DNA of 64,000 nucleotides, taken from positions 296,032-360,031 of the forward strand of contig PDHQ01000015.1 in the NCBI GenBank assembly GCA_003339415.1, written 5' to 3'. This DNA comes from Ophiocordyceps camponoti-saundersi (nom. inval.) (lineage: Eukaryota; Ascomycota; Sordariomycetes; Hypocreales; Ophiocordycipitaceae). Each line of letters starts with the position of its first letter. The stretch's first letter is position 1. The position numbers and the translations under genes were made by a program. The notes beneath the pieces were generated by a model that saw only the letters and a program-made list of their open reading frames with translations, did not search any database and had not been told where the DNA came from. Positions 8,705 through 20,463 of the stretch are shown piece by piece.

Positions 8705-11096
8705 ATGGCAATGTCTAGTCAGGACCAAGAGGTGGCCGACATGCTTGGCGTCCTCGAAAAACACAACGTCACTAGGAATTTCCATGTCAAGAAAACGTCT
8801 TACAAAATCAAATCATCTCGTGATGGCATCCAGCTTGACTCGTGGAGGTTTCGTGATTTTGATTATAAGAAGAGCAGCTTGCCTACTTATGCCCGGGGTC
8901 TTTTCACAACCAAGAGGAAAGACGGGACTCCCGAAATCGCCGTTAGAGGCTATGACAAGTTTTTCAATGTCGGTGAAGTCAACGACACCCGCTGGGAGAA
9001 CATAATCGCCCAAACGAAACCACCATACGACATAACGCTCAAGGAGAACGGCTGCATCATCTTCATCGGCGCCCTTGAGGACGGAACACTCGTGGTTTGC
9101 AGCAAACACTCGACAGGTGACCGAGTTGATGCCTTGAGCCACGCTAGCGCTGGCGAGATTCGTCTGGAGCAGCAGTTGGCGGCCCTTGGAAAGTCCAAGG
9201 AGGACTTCGCCCGCGAGCTTCGCAAGAGGAATGCAACTGCCGTTGCCGAGCTTTGCGATGACTCGTTCGAGGAGCACATTCTCGCGTATGGACCAGACAA
9301 GGCTGGCCTGTATCTGCACGGCCTCAACCACAATCTGCCAGTCTTTTCTACCTACCCAAGCCCCGAGGTGCAAGAGTTTGCCGACCAATGGGGATTTCGA
9401 AAGATCGGACTCATCACCATGAACGACGTGCAATCCGTCAAGGCTTTTCTCGAAGAGACGGCCCAGACGGGCGCTCACGAAGGCCGAGACGTCGAGGGCT
9501 TTGTCGTTCGCTGCAAGATGAGCCGTTCCCCACAAAATCAGCCCTATGCAGACTGGTTCTTCAAGTACAAATTTGAGGAGCCATATCTCATGTACCGGCA
9601 GTGGCGCGAGGTGACAAAGGCCATGATTGCCGGGAGACAGCCCAAGTACAAGAAGCACAAGACGATCACAGGGCAATACCTCGACTACGCTCGCAAGCGG
9701 TTGTCTGCTGATCCGGAGCTCGGCAAGCTCTACAACTCGAACCATGGCATCATTGCCCTGCGCGATGACTTTCTCCGTTTCAAGAATCTGAAGGGCTCGG
9801 ACGCTGCTGACATGGACGAGAAGAAAGACGACGTAATGCCCGAAGTAACGGGAAACGTCGTCTTGTGCCCGATAGCAACCATTGGCTGCGGCAAGACAAC
9901 CTGTGCCTTGGCGCTGACCCAGCTCTTCGACTGGGGCCATGTGCAGAACGACGACATCACCGGTAAGACTCGTCCGCCCAAGTTCACAGCCGCTGTTCTT
10001 CGGCAACTGGAGAGGCATCCAGTTGTCTTCGCGGACCGGAACAACACGGAAAAGAGGGAAAGAAGCCAGATCGTTCGCGACTTAAAGAAAGAGAATGCGA
10101 AGACGAAGGTTGTTTGCATCCACTACCGCCATAAGGATGCCGACATGAACAAGATTCGGGAATTGACTGTACAGAGGGTGAGGCTTCGTGGGAACAACCA
10201 TCAGACCATCAAGACGAACATGGGTCAGGAGAAGCAGGAATATATCATGAATGGCTTCTTGAAGCGATATCAGCCCTGCGAGCCCTGGGCGCCCCCAGAC
10301 TCGGGATTTGATCTGGTCATCGACCTAGATCCTCTGGTGGACAGTCGCATCAACCTCGAGACCGTGGTCACGCGGCTGCACAAAGTGTTCCCGAACCTTG
10401 TGAAGGAGGTTCCGTCATCGCAGCAACTGGACAACGCTATCCGAGCCGCACTCGATCATAAGGTCCAATCGGAGGAATCGGAGGGTCAACAACGGGTGGC
10501 TGGCGACTTGGAATACATGTCCGTCAATGTCGACAGCGAGGCCATCAACACTGCTCTCAAGCAGGCCTTTGGCGGCGCCGATGATTATACTAAATGCTTC
10601 TTTCAGCAGCTGGAGAAGAATGGAAGAATACAGAAAGAATTCCACGTCACGCTCATGCATCGCTCCACCTCCAAGGAACATCCGGACTTATGGCAGCGAT
10701 ACACCAAGGCGTTTGAAAGCCTCGGAGGGGCTGACGGGAATCTAGGTGAATGCGATGTGGTTCTCGAACGGGTACGTATCACTTCTTTCTTTTCTTCTAT
10801 AGTCACGGTCTTGCTCGGGGTGTTAACAGATATTGACTACGTAGATTGTGTTTGACGGTCGCGTCATGGCCATGGTGGTCCGCTTGATAGACGAGGAAAA
10901 GAAGTGGCCGTGTGTGAACCGGATTGCGCACATCACAGTCGGCACAATGAGCAAGTCGATCAAACCTAAGGAAAGCAATGTTTTGCTGGCCAAGTGGCTA
11001 GACGAAGGAACCATGGAGGGCCGGATTCAGGAGGTAGTCTTTGAGCAGAAGCCGACGATCAAGGGTCATGTCCGAGCTGTCCAATCCAGACGGTAA
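8705..11096 (+). CDS. TRL1: tRNA ligase Trl1 (ligase-kinase-cyclic phosphodiesterase), about 772 aa
   Basis: Fungal Trl1 heals and seals tRNA halves after intron excision and splices HAC1-type mRNA in the unfolded protein response. Two exons are inferred, 8705-10771 and 10845-11096, with a 73-nt intron (GTACGT..GTAG). The adenylyltransferase lysine lies in TLKENGCIIFI (about residue 113). The family block LPTYARGLFTTKRKDG and RGYDKFFNVGE precede it. The polynucleotide-kinase P-loop is IGCGKTTCALAL (about 394). The two cyclic-phosphodiesterase HxT motifs are FHVTLMHR (about 647) and IAHITVGTM (about 718, in exon 2). All three activities look intact. I prefer the ATG at 8705 because of its CACCATGG context. 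An in-frame ATG at 8543 would add a 54-residue Arg/Ser/Pro-rich N terminus. Confidence 0.96.
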
Positions 11097-11374
11097 AGGC
11101 GGTTCGGCACGATTGCCGAAATGGGCGATTTTGTATGTATATGGAGTAGACTCTGCAGTCTTGTCCACTCAGAAACAGTACACGGCCGGTAAGGGGTGTC
11201 GAAGGTGACAAGTTAGGGTATCATATCGTACATTGTTTCTGGGAAAGACTCCTCAGGGGTATAGACTCGTCAAGAACACGTCTCATAAACTCCGAGCAAG
11301 GCAAGAAAGAAAAACTGCAAGGGACTCCCGCGCTCTTCCAAACTACGCAACACGACGAAGCCCACACAACGAAG

Positions 11375-12007
11375 CTATTCATCGTCTAGGATGCGACTGG
11401 CAATGGTGCCGAAAAGGGGCACTTCAAACCTAAAATTCGCGAGGATTGCGTTAGCGAGCTGAACCACTGGAATCATGCGGAGAGGAGAAGGAGGGGAGAC
11501 GGACCGGTCGAGCGTTTCGGCATCTCGGTAGGCCTTGAGGGTAAGCAGCGCGGCAAGAGCCACGTCGCCGAAGAACAGGATCCAGCTGAGGAACGAAGAC
11601 CACGATATGACTATATGCAGCACAAGGACGGCAGTGAAGACAAGGGCCGACTGCCAGGCATGAAAACGGACGTAGTCGCTGTTACGCTCTAGAATCAGGA
11701 GGACGATGGCGCCAAGAGGTGGCAGGGCAAGGTAGGCCAGACAGGCCTCGTAGTCGAGCCGCAGACCGAGACTGGTGTCGAACTCGCTAAGGTCGCTGGA
11801 GGCCCAGATACCGCCGCCGCCGCCGCCGGCAGTCTGGCCGTCGAGGTCGCCGCCCCAGGTGCGCCGAGGCTGCGGGTGCTGCAGCGGAGGAGGGCTCTTG
11901 CGGCTAGCAGCGACGGCGTCGAGAGAAGCGCGCGGCGACGAGATAGATTCCGGTGACGCGACGCGCGAGTGCTCTGGGGGCGACGACTGGTAGGGAGCAA
12001 AGTCCAT
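11375..12007 (-). CDS. UPF0132/Tic20-like small membrane protein, 185 aa
   Basis: The start MDFAPYQSSPPE matches fungal UPF0132 members, which have a disordered Pro/Ser-rich N terminus followed by a membrane core. The conserved core is SLGLRLDYEACLAYL, then SDYVRFHAWQSAL, then SWSSFLSWILFFGDV, with about three hydrophobic segments. It ends FEVPLFGTIASRILDDE. An in-frame 75-nt intron at 11504-11430 (GTCCGT donor, GCTAAC branch, TTTTAG acceptor) is inferred because its removal joins LDR to FEVPLFG as in relatives. Without splicing the protein would be 210 residues. Function is unknown; the fold resembles Tic20/DUF4870 proteins. It is convergent with TRL1 (278 bp between stops). Confidence 0.82.
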   Translation of the reverse strand: MDFAPYQSSPPEHSRVASPESISSPRASLDAVAASRKSPPPLQHPQPRRTWGGDLDGQTAGGGGGGIWASSDLSEFDTSLGLRLDYEACLAYLALPPLGAIVLLILERNSDYVRFHAWQSALVFTAVLVLHIVISWSSFLSWILFFGDVALAALLTLKAYRDAETLDRSVSPPSPLRMIPVVQLANAILANFRFEVPLFGTIASRILDDE

Positions 12008-12207
12008 GGCGGTGGGCACGTCCTTTTCAATCTGACCGCGTCTTACGATGAAGGGGACGATGGCGAGGGGGGAGGGTGTCATCGCGTCTGTCGGTAAAGG
12101 TTCGGCCTTATCTCCTTTAGCCGCTAGGTGTACACAGCGGCTTCGCCTATACGTACTCCTCGTGGGTCCTAGAGAGTAGAGGGAGGCTAGGAGCCTAGGT
12201 AGGACTA

Positions 12208-13146
12208 CTAGGGCTCTACCGGAGGTTTTCCTACATCCAGCTGCTTCCTCCTCCCCTCCAAGGCCAGCCAGATACTCCGAGTACCACTGTCCAAAGTCGT
12301 CGTGAGGCCCAGGCCAGTTCCCTGAAGGATGCTCACGAGGTGACCGCGTAGCCCGTCCAGGCCGCCTTCGATGCCGGCAACCCATCCGACACCGGCCTGA
12401 TCAAATACCTTTCCTTCAATGCGTCCACCGACAAGTACGAGCTTGGCCAGCCCGTTCTGACAGACTGGGTCGTGATATCCGGGGCATTTTCTCCGCGTCG
12501 GCGCCGGGAACTTTCCCGGTACAGGAGCCAGCACACTCAAGGCCGCTGCCAGATACGCTGGCGAGATGACCGGGAGAGCGAGCGCCGCCAGAGGCCCAAC
12601 CATAAGCGGCTCGATTTGAGCGTAAGAAGATGTAGGTGGGGGTTTCGCTTCGCGCATCGCTCTGTACGCAGCTTCTGACAAGTCATGCGCCAGAGCTCCC
12701 CCTAGTTGGGATGCCCTTCCTGTAGCTGCTGCTGCCTCCGGGGTGAAAAACTCGATTATCTTCAGGGCGACATTGAACATGTTCGTTCGTAGCACTTGAA
12801 TTTGAACAAACTTGGCCAAGTCTTGTTGGCCAGCGTTTTCAACGGCAGTTACTGCTCTCTTCAGCTCTCTGCGCACTGCAGCCCATTCCTCTGCCGTTAA
12901 GTTGCTGTGCTGAAAGAGGAGAATGACGGGTGATGAGCGCAGAAGCGATGTGTAGGTCCGAATCATTTGGCTTTTGCGCGTATCGATAGGACGCGCGCTC
13001 GGGGGTTGAATTGACGGTGCGGGCTCACTTGGCGGTGCATGGCGAGTAGACGTTGAGAGCTTCTGCATACTGAATATTCTCCAAGGAACTCGACCGCCAA
13101 GTTGCCGTAGCCAGAGCCTTGGCGAGGCTGATGAGCCCGGTATCAT
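12208..13146 (-). CDS. MRPL11: Mitochondrial large-subunit ribosomal protein uL10m (YmL11), 312 aa
   Basis: This is the mitochondrial uL10 protein, which anchors the L7/L12 stalk of the large mitoribosomal subunit. It is a single exon. The first ~35 residues are basic, Ser-rich and without acidic residues (PRLWLRQLGGRVPWRIF), consistent with a mitochondrial presequence. The uL10 core follows: RTYTSLLRSSPVILLFQHSN, then AEEWAAVRRELKRA. The fungal-specific C-terminal part contains PGYHDPVCQNGLAKLVLVGG and GIEGGLDGLRGHLVSILQG. It lies 200 bp from the next minus-strand gene and diverges from RPT5. Confidence 0.9.
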   Translation of the reverse strand: MIPGSSASPRLWLRQLGGRVPWRIFSMQKLSTSTRHAPPSEPAPSIQPPSARPIDTRKSQMIRTYTSLLRSSPVILLFQHSNLTAEEWAAVRRELKRAVTAVENAGQQDLAKFVQIQVLRTNMFNVALKIIEFFTPEAAAATGRASQLGGALAHDLSEAAYRAMREAKPPPTSSYAQIEPLMVGPLAALALPVISPAYLAAALSVLAPVPGKFPAPTRRKCPGYHDPVCQNGLAKLVLVGGRIEGKVFDQAGVGWVAGIEGGLDGLRGHLVSILQGTGLGLTTTLDSGTRSIWLALEGRRKQLDVGKPPVEP

Positions 13147-13750
13147 GCTGATATTGATCTCTGGTCAGTAGCAGTTCTGAAATAAGTTGAGAAGGGTAAA
13201 AGGCCTTCTTCATACCTCGCGCGTCGTCGTCCTCGTAGACAAGACAGCAACTGTCGAGTTATCCAGGCGGCTAGAGAAAGCTTTCAGCCCTGTAATCCAG
13301 TACCTAGGTACCGAGTAGAGGTCGTGGACTCAGGAGAGATTTGCAGACGAATGATTGGCTCAAGAGACGCAGTCGGCCTGGACCTTTGAGGTACCTGCTG
13401 TTACTTGATCTTCACTATTCGGCTCCGGTACCTGAAAGGTTCCTTGCTTACGCGCTTGGAGCTACCTGGTATTCTTCCCATCACCCACAAGCTAAACCAC
13501 CAACTAGCAACGTCTTCTTCCGTCGTCCATATCCTCCCTTTCATTGAGGTGTCCCGTCGCTTACCTCCAAGCCCCGAGTGTCTCCTACCGAACCCTTGCG
13601 ACGATATCGTGTCGCCAGCCCGCTGTTGTTCAAAACGCACTTGCGGCTGAGTCCTTCACCCGTCCCTCTCCTTCCAACCCTCTCCCACTCCCTCTCTTGC
13701 CGGCGGCTCCACCGACTGCTTCCGAATATTCTCCATTCCGCTCCACTACC
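13147..13750. promoter_or_regulatory. Divergent promoter region between MRPL11 and RPT5
   Basis: This is a 604-bp head-to-head intergenic region. It contains a 12-bp palindrome GTACCTAGGTAC at about 13300-13311. I did not find the yeast PACE element (GGTGGCAAA) of proteasome promoters. Pyrimidine-rich sequence precedes the RPT5 start, as is common for fungal promoters. Confidence 0.5.
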
Positions 13751-15310
13751 ATGTCTACACTTGAAGAGCTCGACGATCTCGATCGCAAGGAAAAGGATCA
13801 AAGAAAGCAGGATGGCGATGCAGACCAGACGGGCGACCAGGTCATGAAGGACAAGGAAGAAGATGACATACTCGATGACGAGGTTCTCAGCCTCACCACC
13901 CAGGACATCCAGACGCGCAAGAGATTGCTGGAAAACGATTCTCGTATCATGAAGAGCGAGCTTTCCCGGCTATCTCACGAAAAGGCAGCCATGGGGGAAA
14001 AAATCAAGGATAACAAGGACAAGATTGCAAATAATCGGTAAGGCGGGAGCTTGGTAGCCAATGGTGCGGAGATGATTTGACTCGTGTCTACTAGGCAGCT
14101 GCCGTACCTCGTTGGAAACGTCGTCGAGCTATTGGATCTCGACCCCACGGCAGAATCCTCTGAAGAGGGTGCCAATATCGACCTTGACGCCACAAGGGTA
14201 GGCAAGTCGGCCGTGATTAAGACGTCTACCCGACAAACAATATTCCTGCCTCTAATCGGCCTCGTGGATTCGGACAAGTTGAAGCCCGGAGATTTAATCG
14301 GTGTAAATAAGGATTCATACCTCATTCTCGACACCCTACCTGCCGAGTATGACAGCCGAGTCAAAGCTATGGAGGTGGATGAGAAACCGACGGAGCAATA
14401 CACCGACGTTGGTGGTCTGGACAAGCAGATCGAAGAGCTTGTCGAAGCCATCGTCTGGCCGATGAAGGAAGCTGACAGGTTCAAGAAGATAGGCATCAAA
14501 GCTCCCAAAGGTCAGTTGGTCACCGTCGTTGGACGTTCACTCTTAAAATGGTCTATACAATATTTCTGACAGAGGCCGGGCATTAGGCGCCCTAATGTAC
14601 GGGCCTCCGGGCACCGGCAAGACACTTCTCGCGAGGGCATGTGCCGCGCAAACGGACGCGACCTTTTTGAAGCTGGCAGGGCCGCAGCTCGTGCAGATGT
14701 TCATTGGCGACGGTGCCAAGCTTGTACGCGACTGCTTCGCACTGGCCAAAGAAAAGGCTCCGGCCATCATCTTCATCGACGAGCTAGACGCCGTCGGCAC
14801 GAAGCGGTTCGACAGCGAGAAGAGCGGAGATCGAGAGGTGCAGCGGACGATGCTGGAGCTGCTGAACCAGCTGGATGGTTTCGCGTCCGACGACAGGATC
14901 AAGGTCTTGGCAGCAACAAATCGCGTCGACGTTTTGGATCCGGCGCTTCTCCGGTCAGGTCGTCTGGACCGGAAAATCGAGTTTCCGTTGCCCAACGAGG
15001 AGGCGCGAGCGCAGATCCTCAAGATTCACTCTCGCAAGATGAAGGTTGACCCCGGCGTCAACTGGGGCGAGCTGGCACGCAGCACAGACGAGTTCGGCGG
15101 GGCCATGCTCAAGGCCGTATGCGTCGAGGCGGGTATGATAGCTCTCCGATCAGGCAAGAACCAGATCGGACACGAGCACTATGTCGACGCCATCGCCGAG
15201 GTGCAAGCGAAGAAGAAGGATGTAAGTACCGGATGCTCTGATGCGGATACGAGTGGTGGCGATTCGAAGCTGACGATGACGTCCTGCAGACGGTCAATTT
15301 TTACGCATGA
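13751..15310 (+). CDS. RPT5: 26S proteasome regulatory ATPase Rpt5 (subunit 6A), 452 aa
   Basis: Rpt5 is one of six AAA ATPases in the proteasome base that unfold substrates. Exons are 13751-14037, 14095-14510, 14587-15221 and 15290-15310; introns begin GTAAGG, GTCAGT and GTAAGT and all end AG. An N-terminal acidic/coiled-coil region (about residues 1-95) precedes the OB-fold domain and [20 protein letters not shown]. Walker A is GPPGTGKT (about 240), Walker B is IIFIDELDA (about 295), and the second region of homology contains [20 protein letters not shown]. The 7-codon last exon supplies the C-terminal FYA, the HbYX-type tail that docks into the 20S pocket. Missing that mini-exon would destroy the tail. 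All key residues are present. Confidence 0.97.
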
Positions 15311-16386
15311 GCTGCTGGGAGCGAACGGCAGAGGGTCTGGGGAGGATGTGAATTACAGCGGGGCGAGAGACGGTTTGGGTCTATCCGTACCTAGTTCCGT
15401 ACTAGCGGTGGTATCTGTATGTACAGAGTGCTATGTGGTAGATGTTCAATCCAGGCTATTACTATCGCTCTGTCTTCGAGGGGGCACGATACGAGACGAG
15501 GAGCCCGGAGGGCCGAAGGGGAATCTCAAAGCCTTCCATCCATACCTGTGTGTACATATGCAGGCATTGTATCGTTGTTACGGAGTACCTGTACACATGT
15601 AGTATGTATGTATGTCTGTCTTTACGACGGAGGTCAGAGAGTCATTGTGGTCGTTTTCCCAGTTATCGCGTCGTACGGAGTATAAGAGCATGAATCATTA
15701 GCTGCAGACATGAGCGGAATACGGGTCGATCGGAAAAGCGCCCGTTAGAGAGGAAACGGCGCTATTTGGTCTTTATCCACTTGGTTCGCTACCTTACTAC
15801 GTCATCACGACGAGCTCCGGACGAGCGAACGAGCGAGCTTCCTACATTTGAACTAGTGTCCATCCATACGGTAGCGCCCTTTAATTAGACCCTCCCAGGG
15901 TTGGTGTGTAGGTATAGGCGAGAGCACACGAGCCTAGGACCTACGGGTAGTAGTTTAGCAGAGGGGGAGGAGATCAACAGGCATCAGGTAGAAAGTCTGG
16001 CTGTCTTTTCTTCCAAAACCCCCATGAAGGCTTGAATCCGATGAAGAGGCGTTGTAGGTGATTCATCTATCGTACATACATAACTCCGTACATGATACAG
16101 GCATACATACTTTATATATGCGGATATCGATGAATGCAATGCGGAGCGGACATACCTCCTACAGATGTTCGCTCGACATCGTGCCTCTGACATCATCATC
16201 GCCTTGAACGAGCCGTCGCCTGTAAACGTTGATCGGTGATCGAACCCCCCTTGGCACGTTACTAAGAAGCCTGTACTCTGTACGTCTAGAGGTAGGTGGT
16301 AGCCTGTAGGCGGTACCAGACCTACCTCTCCTTTTCGGGGGCTGGCTGGCTTATTACAGGTGCCAACTGCCAGTGACGTGATACAA
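15311..16386. other. Intergenic region with no recognised gene
   Basis: More than 1 kb between RPT5 and the scaffold gap has no conserved ORF. It has GTATGTATGT-type repeats near 15600 and other short low-complexity sequence. It contains the 3' UTR of RPT5 and probably part of the promoter of the Ish1-like gene. Confidence 0.5.
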
Positions 16387-16457
16387 CCCCCCCCCCCCCC
16401 CGGGAGATCTTACCTGGTACTCTCTCACCTTGTTTTCGCCTGTCTCCTTTCCCTTTC

Positions 16458-16534
<77 letters not shown>

Positions 16535-16691
16535 CCCCTCCCTACCCCCCCCCCCCCCCCTCCCCGTGCANNNNNNNNNNTCCACGTCAGGCACGGCAGG
16601 CGGGACCCAGTTCCATCCCACCACCACGACCACATCCCCCTCCTTCCGCTCCCCCCCCCCCCCTTTCCCTTTCCCCCCCCCCCCCCCCCCC
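16387..16691. repeat. Poly-C tracts flanking a 10-N scaffold gap
   Basis: C runs lie at 16387-16401, 16459-16531 (about 73 C) and 16673-16691, with shorter runs between, around ten Ns at 16571-16580. The Ns show that this is a scaffold join. The true sequence and length here are unknown, and proline- or glycine-rich ORFs crossing it are artefacts. Confidence 0.92.
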
Positions 16692-16907
16692 TTCCTTCTT
16701 CCCTCCCCACCCTCTTTTCCCACAGACAGTCCACTCCTACTCCTTCATCTTCATCGTCAACAAACGCGGGCTTGGGAAATTCTCTCTCATATTCCATCTT
16801 CACCCGCTCTTTGACCCTCTGATATCCCCCCCCTTTGAACCCTCTCCTAAACCAAGCAAGTCTACACTCCCGTTTGTCACCGTCACCCTGTCGCTGCCGT
16901 CGTCGTC

Positions 16908-18675
16908 ATGAGGCTCAACGCCTTCGTTCTGGCGGCTGCCGTGGCTGCCTCTGGCGCTCTCGCTAGCAACTGGTTTCCTGGCTCCAAGACTGGTAGGTGC
17001 GTCGCACTCGTCGTTTGTGATCCTCCAACTGAGCCTCCCCCAAGCCTACAACAAGTGGCATGAGACGGAGCTCGAGCGCTGGCTCTCCGATCATGACATT
17101 CCTTTCCCGACTCCCGCCGACCGTGCCGACTTGGAGAGTCTGGTTGACAAAAACTGGAACGACTACATCGTCGAGCCTTACAAGTCTTGGGACACTGCTC
17201 AACTGAGCAACTTCGTCAAGGCAAAGGGCGCCGAGGCCGGCAACCAAGCTGCTGACACCAAGGACGACCTCGTTGCCCAGGTCAAGTCCAACTGGGATGA
17301 AACCGAGGAAAACGCTCGCCAGGCCTACACCAATATTAGAGAATGGATCTTCGACACCTGGTCCGAGAGCCAGCTCAAATCCTTCTGTGATAGGAACAGT
17401 ATCCCAGGTATGTCGACGTCTGATTCCCTGCCAACACGCCCTCGCTGACAGCTCATCACTTTAGTGCCTCAGCCGCGCACCCGCGACTCGCTTCTTCAGA
17501 AGGCTCGTTCTGGCTACGAAACGGCCGCAAAGAAGGCAGGCGAGACCGCTGTTTACCCAGGCAACTGGCTGTACAAGACATGGGCCGAGTCGGACCTGAA
17601 ATCGTGGCTCGACACCCATGGATTCCCTGCGCCTCAGCCCTCATCTCGTGATAGGCTCATCGCTTCTGTTCGCCGAAATTCTCGCATTGCCTACCTCAAA
17701 GCCCAGGTTCAGGCTGCTGGTGCTCGTGCCAGTGCTCGTGACGCATACGCCTCCATGACGGATGCCATCATCGACACCTGGAGTGAGTCCCAGCTCAAGG
17801 AGTTTTGTGACAAAAATGGCGTCCCCGTTCCTCAGGGAACGAGGCTCAACGAACTTCGCGCACTCATCCGCAAACATCGCGCTGAGGCTCTGGGTGAAGG
17901 CGTCGGTGCTAATGCGGCATCTGCCTTTGGTGCCGCCACCTCAAGAGCTGGCAACGAATATGCCAAGGCCTCAGACGACGCCTCAGCGGCAGCCGAAGAT
18001 GCTTTCAACTATGCCGCGGGAGTCTGGTCCGAGAGCCGGCTCAAGGCCTATCTCGATGCTCGTGGTGTCCCTGTTCCTCAGAACTCCAACATGGACTCTC
18101 TTCGAGCTCTCGCTCGGAAGCACGCACACAAGGCCGCTGGAGGCTGGGGTGCCTGGACTCTGGACGACCTCTCCCGCGAGAATCTGAAGCAATATCTGAA
18201 GCAGCATGGCGACGACGCGGCCAAGGCGGCTGCCGACCAGAAGGACGCCTCACGCGAGGCGCTTGTCAGTGCCGCCCAGTCGGTCTACTCTTCGGCCTCG
18301 GCTGCAGGCGGCGCGACGTTTGCCTCTGTCACCAGCGCCATCGCTTCCGCCACGGCCGCCGCGAAACAGTCTACCTTTGACGCCTGGACCGATACGGACC
18401 TCAAGGCCTATCTCGACAGCTACGGCGTCCCGGTTCCTCAAGGCTCCAACCTGGAGCAGCTGAAGGCCATGGCCCGCAAGCAGTCAACATATTTCAGATA
18501 TGGCACATCCACTCCGAGCGAGACGTTCTTCGCTAAGATGGGAGGTACGGCTCGCCAGGGCTGGAACTGGGTCGTCCAGCAGCTAGATCTAGGCAGTCAG
18601 GCAGCCCAGCAAAAGGCAGCCGAGGCCGAGTCGGCTGCCAAAGCCAAGGCTTCGGAGGCTCGTCAAGAGCTTTGA
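16908..18675 (+). CDS. Ish1/Msc1-type stress-response repeat protein, 552 aa
   Basis: The protein starts with a signal peptide (MRLNAFVLAAAVAASGALAS) and then carries about seven Ish1-type repeats built on W-S/T-E-S-x-L-K-x-aromatic/C. Clear examples are TWSESQLKSFCDRNSIPVPQ, TWAESDLKSWLDTHGFPAPQ, VWSESRLKAYLDARGVPVPQ and AWTDTDLKAYLDSYGVPVPQ. Alanine-rich helical linkers separate them. Relatives are fission-yeast Ish1 (nuclear envelope, stress-induced) and budding-yeast Msc1 (meiotic sister-chromatid recombination). Exons are 16908-16992, 17045-17407 and 17465-18675, with introns of 52 and 57 nt. The second intron splits the repeat at I-P|V-P-Q. The promoter is interrupted by the N gap 220 bp or more upstream. 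Confidence 0.9.
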
Positions 18676-19274
18676 AGTGGTTGTGACAGTGAGAAGCAGC
18701 CGATTGTGATGCCGCGGCCGCTGGAGACGAATGGAGCGCAACCGTTTTGTTTTTGCGTCTTGCAGTCATGGCGTCGAGGTTGGAAGATTGGTACCGCTTA
18801 TAAGACGGCCGGCATACGCGAAGGATGGTGTCACTTTCGAGCTTTAGTTGCTACGCGATGCTTAATGAGCATTATCACATGGAATTCTTGCGACGTTCTG
18901 CGTTGTCGTGTGTCTATCAAGTCTTGGCTGGCCGCAAAGGCTCGTCTGCGTAGACTGAACGAGACGATTCGAGCATTAAAGTAAATGTATATAAAGAAGA
19001 GTTGCCGGCGAGTTCATGTGTTGTAGGGCAGCGACGGATAAATCAACGTATCCGGCTGATGGTAGAAGACCGGTAATCGTACTGTTGATGACGAATGGAT
19101 TCAGGTAAACTTACGTATGTCCATGTTAAAGAGCGTTCCGTTCCGCCGGTTACTCAGCTTCGCAGACACCCGAATTCTCCTGGACCTGCTCCAAGGACTC
19201 ATCCACAGCCCCGAGCTACCCACGGGAGGAGAAGAGAGTTAAGACGCCTGGCTGTCTTTGTGCGTTAGACCGAC
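18676..19274. other. Intergenic 3' region before the retroelement block
   Basis: No recognisable gene was found. Base composition is normal up to about 19.27 kb, where the copia LTR begins after a GTATC target-site copy. Convergent ERB1 would lie a few hundred bases away if the 23.8-kb insertion were absent. Confidence 0.6.
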
Positions 19275-19279
19275 GTATC

Positions 19280-19443
19280 TGTTATATAACACACCCTGTA
19301 GTCTAGGCTATAACCTACTCAAGGCTTAAGCCCGGTCAGGTCCATATATTAGCTATACCAGATTAGTATAAGAGGGGCACTATTAGGCTACTTAGCTAGA
19401 GCATAATAAAGCTAAGTATTTAGATAACTTATATACCTTAATA
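19280..19443 (+). repeat. Copia element left LTR (164 bp)
   Basis: It aligns end to end with 42906-43069. Nearly all visible differences are C/T or G/A. The 5' TG is intact here and is TA in the partner. Confidence 0.9.
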
Positions 19444-20463
19444 AGTTATACGCTTATCGCGCTAAATTACGCGTTTTTTACGATAATAATTAATATTCCT
19501 TATAAAAGATCTTATTTAAAATCCGCTTAGCTATAATAAATATTATAAAATTATAATTATTATTATTTTAAATAAATAATATACTTAACTTAATTTATAG
19601 AAAATTATTTTAAGTAAAAAAATATTATAAAATAAGCTTTATTAAGGAAATATTACTTATTTAAGTAAAAAAAAGCTTATTTAAGCTAAAAAAGAAAATT
19701 ATAATAATTTTTATTAAGCTATTTAATTTAAATATAATCTTTATAAAGATTATAAAGCTAAAAAAAATAATTAAATAAATTAGAAAATATATATTAAAAT
19801 AATAATCGAATAATTTTAGTTTTATAAATATATTAATAATAAAAATAATAGTAAGCTTTTATAAATAAATATTATAGTTTTCGAAAAATAATAAGATAAG
19901 GAAACTTATTATTAAAAGCTAATAATATAATATTATAAAAATAATATTATTTTTAATATTTATAATAATAGCTAAAATCTAATATATATAATATATTAAA
20001 TATATAAAGTTTTAAAGAAAAAATATAATATATAGCTAAAAGTAATATTCTTATTATTAATAAAGAAAATATTTATAATAAAATTATATATTTTTATAAT
20101 TTTTAGTAATTTTATAAAATATTTTAATTATTTATAGAATTAATTTTTAATTATAATATTTTAACTTTATAAAGTATAATTTATTAGTATTATAATTATT
20201 ATAATTAAATATTATATACTTATTTAATATAAAAATTATATATATTTACTAGCTAAATAAAAAGCGCTAATAAAAAAAAGATTTTTTATTTTTTTAAAAA
20301 TTATATTAATTTTATTAATAATTAAAAAAAAGATACTTTTTCTATAAATTAAAATATAAAAAAGTTAGAAAAAAAGTAAAATAATAGTTAAGGTAAAAGT
20401 TAAGGCTATAATAAAAGCTATAATTATAGTAATTATAATAATAAATCCTTTTCTCTTATATAA

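Noticed and set aside
8813..10018. 401-residue ORF antisense to TRL1
   Set aside because: It lies wholly opposite the well-supported tRNA ligase coding sequence and shows no family motifs. It is a shadow frame.
15311..16199. Several 60-90 residue ORFs between RPT5 and the gap
   Set aside because: Low-complexity or compositionally random with no family resemblance. The first is read-through past the RPT5 splice donor.
16354..16911. Long proline-rich and glycine-rich ORFs on both strands
   Set aside because: They are translations of poly-C/poly-G runs and cross the ten Ns. They are homopolymer artefacts, not genes.
18706..18984. 92-residue ORF after the Ish1-like gene
   Set aside because: It lies in the 3' region of the Ish1-like gene, with no conserved sequence; a chance frame.
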